Positions 47,097 to 54,497 of a stretch of 64,000 bases of DNA are shown one piece after another (the stretch's first letter is position 1; each line of letters begins with the position of its first letter). Location of the stretch: the NCBI RefSeq assembly GCF_900111685.1, contig NZ_FOHX01000005.1:1-64000 (forward strand), read 5' to 3'. The position numbers were made by a program, and so were the translations under genes. This DNA comes from Nonomuraea wenchangensis. Lineage in GTDB: Bacteria; Actinomycetota; Actinomycetes; Streptosporangiales; Streptosporangiaceae. Below the pieces are notes generated by a model. It ran no database searches. It was given only the letters and a program-made list of their open reading frames with translations, and was not told the DNA's origin.

Positions 47097-47755
47097 TGCG
47101 CGTCGCCATCGCCGGAGCGGGCGCGGTCGGGCGTTCCATCGCCGCGGAGCTGCTGGAGAACGGTCACGAGGTCCTGCTCATCGACGTCGACCCCCGCGCC
47201 ATCAAGATCGACAGCGTGCCGCGGGCCGAATGGCTGCTCGCCGACGCCTGCGAGATCGCCTCCCTCGACGAGGCCGGGCTCAACAACTGCAACGTCGTGG
47301 TCGCCTCCTCCGGTGACGACAAGGTCAACCTCGTGGTGTCGCTGCTGGCCAAGACCGAGTACGGCGTGCCGCGCGTGGTGGCCCGCATCAACCACCCCAA
47401 CAACGAGTGGCTGTTCAACGAGTCGTGGGGCGTCGACGTCGCCGTCTCCACCCCGCGCCTGCTGAGCGCCCTGGTGGAGGAGGCGGTCAGCGTCGGCGAC
47501 CTGGTGCGGCTCATGACGTTCCGGCAGGGCCAGGCCAACCTCGTCGAGCTCACCCTGGCCGAGGACGCCCCCGTCGTCGGGCAGCGGGCCGGCGCGGTGC
47601 CGTGGCCGGTCGACTCCGCGCTGGTCGCGATCCTGCGCGAGGGGCGGGTGCTGGTGCCGTCGGCGGACGACCCGCTGGAGGCGGGCGACGAGCTGCTCTT
47701 CGTGGCCAACCAGGAGGTCGAGCAGGAGCTCGCCCACCTGCTCTCCCAGCACTGA
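47096..47755 (+). CDS. trkA: TrkA-type potassium uptake regulatory protein (second copy)
   Basis: A 219-residue paralogue: RCK-N with AIAGAGAVGRSIAAELLENG and RCK-C (VGDLVRLMTFRQGQANLVEL onward). It corresponds to CeoC. The two likely form a hetero-oligomeric gating ring. No Trk/Ktr membrane channel is next to them, so the partner is either the APC permease on the other strand or encoded elsewhere. ATG at 47096 overlaps the previous stop. Confidence 0.92.
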   Translation: MRVAIAGAGAVGRSIAAELLENGHEVLLIDVDPRAIKIDSVPRAEWLLADACEIASLDEAGLNNCNVVVASSGDDKVNLVVSLLAKTEYGVPRVVARINHPNNEWLFNESWGVDVAVSTPRLLSALVEEAVSVGDLVRLMTFRQGQANLVELTLAEDAPVVGQRAGAVPWPVDSALVAILREGRVLVPSADDPLEAGDELLFVANQEVEQELAHLLSQH

Positions 47756-47794
47756 CCCCCGCCCCCGCCCCGCCCGTCGTGCAGGGGGGTGGGG

Positions 47795-48394
47795 TCAGAG
47801 CCAGCCCATGCGCTGGGCCGTGCGGATGGCCTCCAGCCGGTTCTGGGCGTTGAGCTTGGTCATCGCGCTCGACAGGTAGTTGCGCACCGTGCCCTCGGTC
47901 AGGTGCAGCTCGCCCGCGATTTTGGAGATCGTCGCGCCGTCGCCGGCCAGCCGCAGGGCGTCGCGCTCGCGGTCGGTCAGCGGGCTGTCGCCGGCCGCCA
48001 TGGCCGCCGCGGCCAGCTCGGCGTCGAGGTAGCGCCCGCCGCCCTGGACCTTGCGGATCGCCATGGCGAGCTCCTCGGCGGAGGCGTCCTTGCCGAGGAA
48101 GCCGCCCACGCCCGCCGCCATGGCCCGGCGCAGGTAGCCGGGCCGGCCCAGGCTGGTCAGTATGACGATCTTGCACTGGGCGCTGATCTGCTCAGCCGCG
48201 CTCAGACCGTCCATGCCGGGCATCTCGATGTCGAGCACGGCCACGTCGGGCCGGTGCTCGGACACCGCGGCGACGACCTCGTCACCCCGGCCGACCTGGG
48301 CGATCACCTGGATGCCTTCCTCCAGGTCCAGCAGGGCCGCGATGGCGCCACGGACGAGGTGCTCGTCGTCGGCGAGCAGCACGCGGATGGTCAT
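47795..48394 (-). CDS. NarL/LuxR response regulator (DesR-like)
   Basis: A 199-residue regulator: receiver domain with acidic pocket (LLADDEH) and phosphorylatable Asp55 (VAVLDIEMPGMDG), and a C-terminal LuxR helix-turn-helix (about 135-195: SPLTDRERDALRLAGDGATI, LHLTEGTVRNYLSSAMTKL). It is the last gene of a leftward operon after two histidine kinases, 16 bases from the stop of the first. The DNA target is unknown. Confidence 0.92.
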   Translation of the reverse strand: MTIRVLLADDEHLVRGAIAALLDLEEGIQVIAQVGRGDEVVAAVSEHRPDVAVLDIEMPGMDGLSAAEQISAQCKIVILTSLGRPGYLRRAMAAGVGGFLGKDASAEELAMAIRKVQGGGRYLDAELAAAAMAAGDSPLTDRERDALRLAGDGATISKIAGELHLTEGTVRNYLSSAMTKLNAQNRLEAIRTAQRMGWL

Positions 48395-48410
48395 GTTCTC
48401 TCCCCACGGC

Positions 48411-49625
48411 TCACGCGGGCACCGCCGCCCGCAGCAGGTAACGGCCCTCGGGCGTGGGCGCCGCCTCCAGGCTGCCGCCCGCCGCGCGCACCCGTTCGGC
48501 CAGTCCCGCCAGGCCGTTGGGCGCGTGCCGGCCCACCGGGCCGCTCACCCCGTCGTTGGACATCTCCAGCACGCCGTTCTCGATCCTGATCTCGCAGCGC
48601 TCGGCTCGGCTGTGCTTGAGCACGTTGGTGGTGCCCTCGCGGACGACCGTGGCCAGCAGCGTGCGGCTCTCGGGGGACAGCGCCGCCGTGTCGGCGCGCA
48701 CGGCGCAGCGCACGCCCGCCGCCTCCAGCACCGCCCGTACGCTGGCGAGGACCTCGTCCAGGTCGAGGGCGCGGTAGTTCTGGACGACCGCGCGCACCTC
48801 GCGCAGCGAACGCCGGGCGAGGTCGCGCACCTCGAACATCTCGGCCGCGGCCGCCTCCGGATCCAGGGGCAGCCGCTCCTCGGCGTGCCCGGCGCGGGCG
48901 GCCACGTCGGTGAGGCTCTGGCCGAGCAGGTCGTTGAGGTCGCGGGCGAAGCGCAGCCGCTCCTCCGAGACCGCGAGCCTGGCCAGCGCCTCCTCGCCCT
49001 CGTGCGCCTCCTGGGCCAGCCGCCACAGCCGCAGGTTGGCCCACGTCGCGACGACCGAGAGCACCGTCAGGAACGTCATCACCAGCACCAGCGCCAGGAC
49101 GTCCGCGAGCCTCGCCCCGGACAGCGACCCGATCAGGGCGAGCGCCACGATCATGCCGGTCGAGGCGAGGGCGATCGTGCGCTTGCGGACGAACGGCGTC
49201 AGCGCCCCCAGCCAGGACGGAAGCGCCCACACCACGGCCACGACGGCCAGCAGCAGCGCGATCCCGCCGCTCACCGCCAGCAGCTTCGTGGGCCGCGGCC
49301 CGCCGCGCACCGCCACCCGGAACGGCCGCAGGCAGATCACGAAGAAGACCACCAGCAGGACGGCCGCACCGGCGGCCAGGACGGGGAGCATGCCCGCCTG
49401 CCACTGGAGGTAGAGCGTGTAGAGGCCGATCAGGCTGAGCAGCGTCACCAGGTCGGTGGAGTAGACGATCACCCAGCGGACCTTGTCGAGCTTGCTCGCC
49501 GTACGCAGCCGCCGCAACGGCCACGCCCGCCCCCCGACCCCGACCGCCGCGCCCGCCGGGTCTGCTGGCGTGACCGTCGGGCCGGCCTCTGGGGCCGTCG
49601 GGTCGGTCTTCGAGGGGGGTGTCAT
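48411..49625 (-). CDS. Histidine-kinase-like protein lacking the phospho-acceptor His
   Basis: A 404-residue HisKA_3/NarX-class protein. Hydrophobic segments at about 50-200 give roughly five or six membrane passes. In the dimerisation box the sequence is RFARDLNDLLGQSLTD; the family consensus is RDLHDxxGHxL. So Asn231 stands in place of the phospho-acceptor His and Gln236 in place of the second His; the codon is AAC on the coding strand (48933-48935). The ATPase domain looks intact: REGTTNVLKHS and NGLAGLAERV. I infer a pseudokinase that may bind ATP and regulate its partner. ATG at 49625 overlaps the preceding kinase's stop (ATGA), so the two are coupled. Confidence 0.87.
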   Translation of the reverse strand: MTPPSKTDPTAPEAGPTVTPADPAGAAVGVGGRAWPLRRLRTASKLDKVRWVIVYSTDLVTLLSLIGLYTLYLQWQAGMLPVLAAGAAVLLVVFFVICLRPFRVAVRGGPRPTKLLAVSGGIALLLAVVAVVWALPSWLGALTPFVRKRTIALASTGMIVALALIGSLSGARLADVLALVLVMTFLTVLSVVATWANLRLWRLAQEAHEGEEALARLAVSEERLRFARDLNDLLGQSLTDVAARAGHAEERLPLDPEAAAAEMFEVRDLARRSLREVRAVVQNYRALDLDEVLASVRAVLEAAGVRCAVRADTAALSPESRTLLATVVREGTTNVLKHSRAERCEIRIENGVLEMSNDGVSGPVGRHAPNGLAGLAERVRAAGGSLEAAPTPEGRYLLRAAVPA

Positions 49626-50776
49626 GCCGGCACCGCCTCCCGGGCCGGTTGTTCGCCCACGACCGGTACGGACGCGCGCAGCAGGAACTCGCCGGTCGCC
49701 GTGGGCGCGGCCGACAGGGTGCCGCCCGCGGCGACCAGCCGCTCGGCCAGCCCGCGCAGGCCGCTGCCCGGCGGCGGGGCCGCGCCGCGCGCCACCCCGT
49801 CGTTGCGCATCTCCAGCAGGCCGCCGTCGATCGTGATGCCGCAATGGGTGGCCCTGCTGTGCTTGAGCACGTTGGTGCCGCCCTCGCGCACCACCCACGC
49901 GAGCAGCGCCCGCGCGGCCGGTCCGAGCCCGTCGGCCCGTACGTGGACATCGCACCGCGTGCCGGACGCCTCCAGCGCGGCCCGCACCCCGGCCACCTCC
50001 TGGTCGAGGTCGAGGTGCTGGTAGCCGTGCACGGCCTGCTGGACCTCGGCCAGCGAGTCGCCGGCCAGCGCCCGGACCTGGGTCATCTCCGTCAGCGCCC
50101 GCCCGGCGTCCTTGGTGGCGAGCTTGGCGGCCAGCTCGCTCTTGAGCGTGATCACCGCCAGGCTGTGGCCGAGCAGGTCGTGCAGGTCGCGGGCGAAGCG
50201 CAGCCGTTCCTCGGCGACCGCCAGCCGGGCCCGCGCCTCGCGGGCGTTGGAGGCGTCCCTGATGATCCACCAGAGCCAGCGCCACAGGAGCATGGCCGGG
50301 ACCATGAAGGCGAAGTTGATCATCAAGCTGATCAGGACGCCGGGCCAGCTCTGGCCGTGCACGAGCGTGCCGTGGACGGTGAGCAGCCCGGCCACCGCCA
50401 CCGACAGGCAGGCGATCGCCCGGGGCGACAGGTAGAGCGCGGCGGCGGCGAGCCACAGCGTGCCCACCTCGATCCACGGCGAGGTGTTGTCGAGGGTGGT
50501 CGGGCGCAGCAGCGTCGCGGTCAGCGCGAACGCCCCCGCGAGCGCCAGCTTCCAGGTGGGACGCGGCCGGTGGTCGAAGGCTTCCCTGAGGAGGACGGGG
50601 AACAGCGCGCACAGCCCGAGCTGGCAGGTGACGGTGACCGCGGCGTGGAGAGGTGAGATAGCGCCCGCCATGCTCCGGCCGACGGTGAACGCCACGGTGA
50701 TGACGGCGATCAGCGCCACGACGCCGTCCATCCAGTAGATCAGGATCTTCCGGGCCGTCTCAGGACGAGCCGCCAT
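49622..50776 (-). CDS. Sensor histidine kinase (HisKA_3 class), intact
   Basis: A 384-residue kinase with about five or six membrane segments (about 12-170, little extracytoplasmic loop) and a complete catalytic core: RFARDLHDLLGHSLAV with His199, REGGTNVLKHS, and GSGLRGLAERL. It is paralogous to the downstream degenerate kinase (shared blocks LRFARDL, LKHSRA and the C-terminal LRASVPV/LRAAVPA) and is likely the phosphodonor for the NarL regulator. ATG at 50776 with GGGGAGGGGG upstream. It follows the GH18-like gene by 48 bases. Confidence 0.92.
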   Translation of the reverse strand: MAARPETARKILIYWMDGVVALIAVITVAFTVGRSMAGAISPLHAAVTVTCQLGLCALFPVLLREAFDHRPRPTWKLALAGAFALTATLLRPTTLDNTSPWIEVGTLWLAAAALYLSPRAIACLSVAVAGLLTVHGTLVHGQSWPGVLISLMINFAFMVPAMLLWRWLWWIIRDASNAREARARLAVAEERLRFARDLHDLLGHSLAVITLKSELAAKLATKDAGRALTEMTQVRALAGDSLAEVQQAVHGYQHLDLDQEVAGVRAALEASGTRCDVHVRADGLGPAARALLAWVVREGGTNVLKHSRATHCGITIDGGLLEMRNDGVARGAAPPPGSGLRGLAERLVAAGGTLSAAPTATGEFLLRASVPVVGEQPAREAVPA

Positions 50777-50815
50777 CGCCCCCTCCCCCTTGCCTGGAAT
50801 TGTGACGGTAAGGGG

Positions 50816-50821
50816 ATCCTA
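50816..50821 (-). promoter_or_regulatory. Candidate -10 (TAGGAT) ahead of the kinase operon
   Basis: On the minus strand TAGGAT lies 40 bases before the kinase ATG, just past the stop of the GH18-like gene. It could give the kinases their own promoter. No convincing -35 is seen, and readthrough from the upstream gene remains possible. Confidence 0.3.
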
Positions 50822-50824
50822 TAG

Positions 50825-51913
50825 TCAGGGTACGGCCCCGCGCAGAACGGCCGCGGCCTCCTCATCGGGCTCGGCCCCGCGCAGGGACAGCCAGGCGAGG
50901 CCGTGGCGGACGGCGTACGCGGAGAGGGTGCGGGCGTCCTGCTCGCTCAGCTCGGACCCGTCGGCGAGCACGAGCGTCAGCGCGACGTGCCGCCAGGCGC
51001 CGTCCTGCTCCGCCGTCGCCTGGGCGCGGGCGATCTGCGCCTCGGCCAGCCGCACGGCGTCGGCGAGCCGGGACAGCCGGCCGGAGGGGGCCGTTCGCGG
51101 CTCCAGCCCGGCCAGCAGGTTGACCGTGCCGACCTCGGCCCCGGCCTGACGGGCGGCCTTCAGCGCCGCGACGCAGGACGCCTTCAGCCCGGACGCCGTG
51201 AGCGGCGCGGTGAAGCTGACCTGCAGCCGCCGCTCCCGCTGCAGGACCCGGAGCGCGCGGGCCCGGCGCGCCGCCGTCGCGGCGCTCTCGCCCCCGGCCG
51301 GCAGCTCGAAGTCGACGGCGGAGACGTCGAAGGCGCCCACCACCCGCCGGTAGGCCGCGGCGAGCGCGCGCGGCTCGGCGCAGCGGGCGGCCGGGTCGGC
51401 GCCGCCCGCGCCGCCGAACGACGGAGCGGCGTCGCCGCCGAGCGCCCTGAGCCGCCCGATCCTGTTGGCCACCTCGTTGACGCCGGGGTCCATGAGCGTG
51501 CCGCCCGGGCCGGCCCAGGCGGGGGAGCAGCCGTCGGCGCCGCCCGCGACGAGGTGGCCGAGCAGGTAGTGGAGCACGCCGGTGCGCAGGGCCGCGGCCG
51601 GCAGGTCGAACTCGCTGTCGGCGGCGGTGTCGACGTACTCCACGAAGCCGGGCCCCAGGAAGCCGGGCCCCACGAGACCGGGCCTCTCGAAGGCGGGCAG
51701 CGGCGACTCGGCGACCGCGGCGGAGAGCTCCGGCGTGTGCCGGCCGAGGGGTGCGGCCCGGGAGCCGTGCGGCGCGGGCGGCGGGGACGTGGCGACGGCG
51801 CTCGCGGGCGGCAGCAGCCGGACCGCGACGACGGTGGCGGCCACGAGCGCCAGCCCCGCGAGGATGGCGAGAGGGCGGGGGAGCAGGCCCGGCTCCCTCT
51901 GGTGCCGCGGCAT
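50825..51913 (-). CDS. Membrane-anchored GH18-like protein, probably non-catalytic
   Basis: A 362-residue protein with a short basic N-terminus, a hydrophobic anchor (about 14-38) and no lipobox, then a Gly/Pro-rich linker (FLGPGFVEYV). The remainder follows the actinobacterial chitinase-like GH18 pattern: MDPGVNEVANRIGRLRALGG, APSFGGAGG, and LAAAYRRVVGAFDVSAVDF. Where the catalytic DxDxE should read DFDIE, this protein reads DFELP (Asp201, Glu203, Pro205). The later M-x-Y/D and Trp blocks are also changed (VNLLAGLEP, LSLRGAEPD). I infer a carbohydrate-binding pseudo-hydrolase. Start: ATG at 51913. Confidence 0.7.
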   Translation of the reverse strand: MPRHQREPGLLPRPLAILAGLALVAATVVAVRLLPPASAVATSPPPAPHGSRAAPLGRHTPELSAAVAESPLPAFERPGLVGPGFLGPGFVEYVDTAADSEFDLPAAALRTGVLHYLLGHLVAGGADGCSPAWAGPGGTLMDPGVNEVANRIGRLRALGGDAAPSFGGAGGADPAARCAEPRALAAAYRRVVGAFDVSAVDFELPAGGESAATAARRARALRVLQRERRLQVSFTAPLTASGLKASCVAALKAARQAGAEVGTVNLLAGLEPRTAPSGRLSRLADAVRLAEAQIARAQATAEQDGAWRHVALTLVLADGSELSEQDARTLSAYAVRHGLAWLSLRGAEPDEEAAAVLRGAVP

Positions 51914-52021
51914 AGAGCACTCCCCGTGTTCGATCGGCTACGTAGGGCGCTGGAGTGAACGCTAGCAAGCGGGGCGACGCGACGTGGCCCCTTTCCGGTT
52001 TGCGTCCGATGTGCGCTGATA

Positions 52022-52945
52022 ATGGCTGACATGAAGCTGAGGATCTTCACCGAGCCCCAGCAGGGCGCCACCTATGACGACCTGCTCTCCGTCGCCCAGG
52101 CCGCCGAGCGGCTGGGCTTCGACGCGTTCTTCCGGTCCGACCATTACCAGCGCATCGGCGCGGGCGACCCCGGCGTCGGCTCGACCGACGCGTGGGTCAC
52201 GCTGGCGGGCCTGGTGAGGGAGACCTCGGCCATCAGGCTGGGCACGCTGGTGTCGCCGGCCACGTTCCGGCTGCCGGGGCCGCTGGCGATCAGCGTGGCG
52301 CAGGTGGACCAGATGAGCGGCGGGCGGGTGGAGCTGGGCCTCGGCACCGGGTGGTTCGACGCCGAGCACACCTCGTACGGCATCCCGTTCCCGCCCGTCG
52401 GCGAGCGCTTCGGCCGGTTCGAGGAGCAGCTGGAGATCATCACCGGCCTGTGGACGGCGGAGGAGAGCTACTCCTTCGAGGGCAGCTACTACCGCCTGGC
52501 CGGCTCGCCCGCGCTGCCCAAGCCGGCGCAGCGGCCCCGGCCGCCGATCATCGTCGGCGGGTTCGGCGCCAAGCGCACGCCGCGCCTCGCGGCGACGTAC
52601 GCCGACGAGTACAACGTGCCGTTCCGCTCGCTGTCCGACACCGGCGCGGCGTACGACCGGGTGCGCCGGGCGTGCGAGGAGGCCGGGCGCGAGATCGTGC
52701 TGTCGGCCGCGCAGACCACGGTGGTCGGCGCGGACCGGGCGGAGATCGAGCGGCGCGCGGCGGCCATCGGCGAGGACGCCGACAAGCTGCGCGAGAACGG
52801 CCTGTGCGGCACGCCGGCCGAGGTCGTCGAGCGGATCGGGCAGTTCGCCGAGCTCGGCGCCGAGCGGTTCTACCTGCAGATCCTCGACCTCGGAGACCTG
52901 GAGCACCTGGAGCTGATCGCGGCCGAGGTGCTGCCGCACGTGTAG
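52022..52945 (+). CDS. F420-dependent luciferase-like (LLM) oxidoreductase
   Basis: A 307-residue TIM-barrel flavin/F420 oxidoreductase. LRIFTEPQQGATYDDLL, FDAFFRSDHYQRIG, GTLVSPATFRLPGPLA and MSGGRVELGLGTGWFDAEHT are family blocks of the TIGR03560 actinobacterial F420 type. The reaction and substrate are unknown. ATG at 52022; MKLRIF at 52031 is equally likely by homology. No ribosome-binding site is clear for either. Confidence 0.87.
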   Translation: MADMKLRIFTEPQQGATYDDLLSVAQAAERLGFDAFFRSDHYQRIGAGDPGVGSTDAWVTLAGLVRETSAIRLGTLVSPATFRLPGPLAISVAQVDQMSGGRVELGLGTGWFDAEHTSYGIPFPPVGERFGRFEEQLEIITGLWTAEESYSFEGSYYRLAGSPALPKPAQRPRPPIIVGGFGAKRTPRLAATYADEYNVPFRSLSDTGAAYDRVRRACEEAGREIVLSAAQTTVVGADRAEIERRAAAIGEDADKLRENGLCGTPAEVVERIGQFAELGAERFYLQILDLGDLEHLELIAAEVLPHV

Positions 52946-52991
52946 GTAAACGGATGGCGGGCTTTCGCGGCGTTCCTGCACACTTGGGAGA

Positions 52992-54497
52992 GTGCTGCTG
53001 ACGATCACGAACACCGCGAGGCCCGCCACCGACCTGGGCTTTCTCCTGCACAAGCACCCAGCGCGCGTGCAGGAGTTCCGCCAGTCGTCCGGCACGGCCA
53101 CGGTGTTCTACCCGGAGGCGGGCGAGGAGCGCTGCACGGCGGCGCTGCTGCTGGAGATCGACCCGGTCGCGCTGGCCAGGGCACGCGGCAAGGGCTCGCC
53201 CGACTTCAGCCTGTCGCAGTACGTCAACGACCGCCCCTACGCGGCCTCCTCGCTGCTCGCCGTGGCGCTCGGCGAGGTGTTCCGCACCGCGCGGGCGGGG
53301 CGGTGCGCGGCCCGGCCCGAGCTGCCGGGCACGGCGCTGCCGCTGGAGCTGACGCTGCCCGCGCTGCCCTGCCGGGGCGGGCCCGACCTGGCCCATCGGC
53401 TGTTCGAGCCGCTGGGGTGGGAGGTCGAGGCGCGGTCGCTGCCGCTCGACGAGGGTTTCCCCGAGTGGGGTGAGTCCCGTTACGTCCGGCTCGTGCTGCG
53501 CGGCAGCGTACGCGTCGCCGACGCGCTCAACCACCTGTACGTGCTGCTGCCGGTGCTCGACGACGGCAAGCACTACTGGATCGCGCCCGACGAGGTGGAC
53601 AAGCTGATCCGGGCGGGGGAGGGCTGGCTGCGCGGGCATCCGGAGCGAGGGCTCATCACCCGCCGCTACCTGGGGCGGCGGTGGTCCCTGGCGCGTACGG
53701 CGCTGGCCCGGCTGGCCGAGCTGGGCGACGAGACCGAGGAGCACCTGGAGCCGGCGCTCGCCGAGGACGCCCCGCCCGAGGCCACCGCCGCCGACGAGGC
53801 CGCCGCCGCAGAGGCCGAGGCCGCGGAGGCCGAGGCCACGGGGGCCGAGGCGGCGGCGAGCGAGAAGGCGGCGGAGCCGGAGGTCAAGGTCAGGTCGTTG
53901 AGCGTGCGGCGGCGGGAGGCGGTCCTGGGCAAGCTGACCGAGCTGGGCGCGACGAGCGTGATCGACCTGGGCTGCGGCCAGGGAGAGCTGGTCGGCGCGC
54001 TGCTGTCGCGTCCGGCGTTCACGCGGGTCGCCGGTATGGACGTCTCCCCGCTGGCGCTCACCATCGCCGCCCGCAGGCTGCGCCTCGACCGCATGCCCGA
54101 CGCCAGGCGGGCCCGCCTCACCCTCTTCCAGGGCGCGCTCACCTACACCGACAAGCGCCTGTCCGGCTACGACGCCGCCGTGCTCATGGAGGTGATCGAG
54201 CACGTCGACCCGCCCCGCCTGGCGGCGCTGGAGCGTGTCGTGTTCGGCCACGCCCGCCCCCGGCACGTCGTCGTCACCACGCCCAACGTCGAGTACAACG
54301 TCCGCTACGCGTTCCTGACCGGCCTGCGCCACCCCGACCACCGCTTCGAGTGGACCCGCGCCGAGTTCGCCGCCTGGGCCCGCCGGGTGGCGGCCGAGCA
54401 CGGCTACACGGTGGCGTTCGAGCCGGTCGGCGACGACGACCCGGAGGTCGGCCCGCCGACCCAGATGGGAGTGTTCACCCGTGATCAGCGTTCCTGA
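52992..54497 (+). CDS. hen1: Hen1 3'-terminal RNA ribose 2'-O-methyltransferase
   Basis: A 501-residue bacterial Hen1. The N-terminal half (about 1-240) is the domain that contacts Pnkp and helps its ligase; the linker (about 250-290) is Ala/Glu-rich. The C-terminal methyltransferase has VIDLGCGQGELVGALL (SAM loop) and the metal-binding region AAVLMEVIEHVDPPRL with VTTPNVEYNVRY. It methylates the 2'-OH at the site of cut RNA before Pnkp ligation, which protects against re-cleavage. GTG start at 52992 with GGGAG upstream; it overlaps pnkp by 17 bases. Confidence 0.93.
   Translation: MLLTITNTARPATDLGFLLHKHPARVQEFRQSSGTATVFYPEAGEERCTAALLLEIDPVALARARGKGSPDFSLSQYVNDRPYAASSLLAVALGEVFRTARAGRCAARPELPGTALPLELTLPALPCRGGPDLAHRLFEPLGWEVEARSLPLDEGFPEWGESRYVRLVLRGSVRVADALNHLYVLLPVLDDGKHYWIAPDEVDKLIRAGEGWLRGHPERGLITRRYLGRRWSLARTALARLAELGDETEEHLEPALAEDAPPEATAADEAAAAEAEAAEAEATGAEAAASEKAAEPEVKVRSLSVRRREAVLGKLTELGATSVIDLGCGQGELVGALLSRPAFTRVAGMDVSPLALTIAARRLRLDRMPDARRARLTLFQGALTYTDKRLSGYDAAVLMEVIEHVDPPRLAALERVVFGHARPRHVVVTTPNVEYNVRYAFLTGLRHPDHRFEWTRAEFAAWARRVAAEHGYTVAFEPVGDDDPEVGPPTQMGVFTRDQRS

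Noticed and set aside
47756-47794. G/C-rich hairpin between trkA and the NarL regulator
   Set aside because: CCCCCGCCCC and GGGGGGTGGGG can pair but imperfectly, with a long loop; too weak to list as a terminator.
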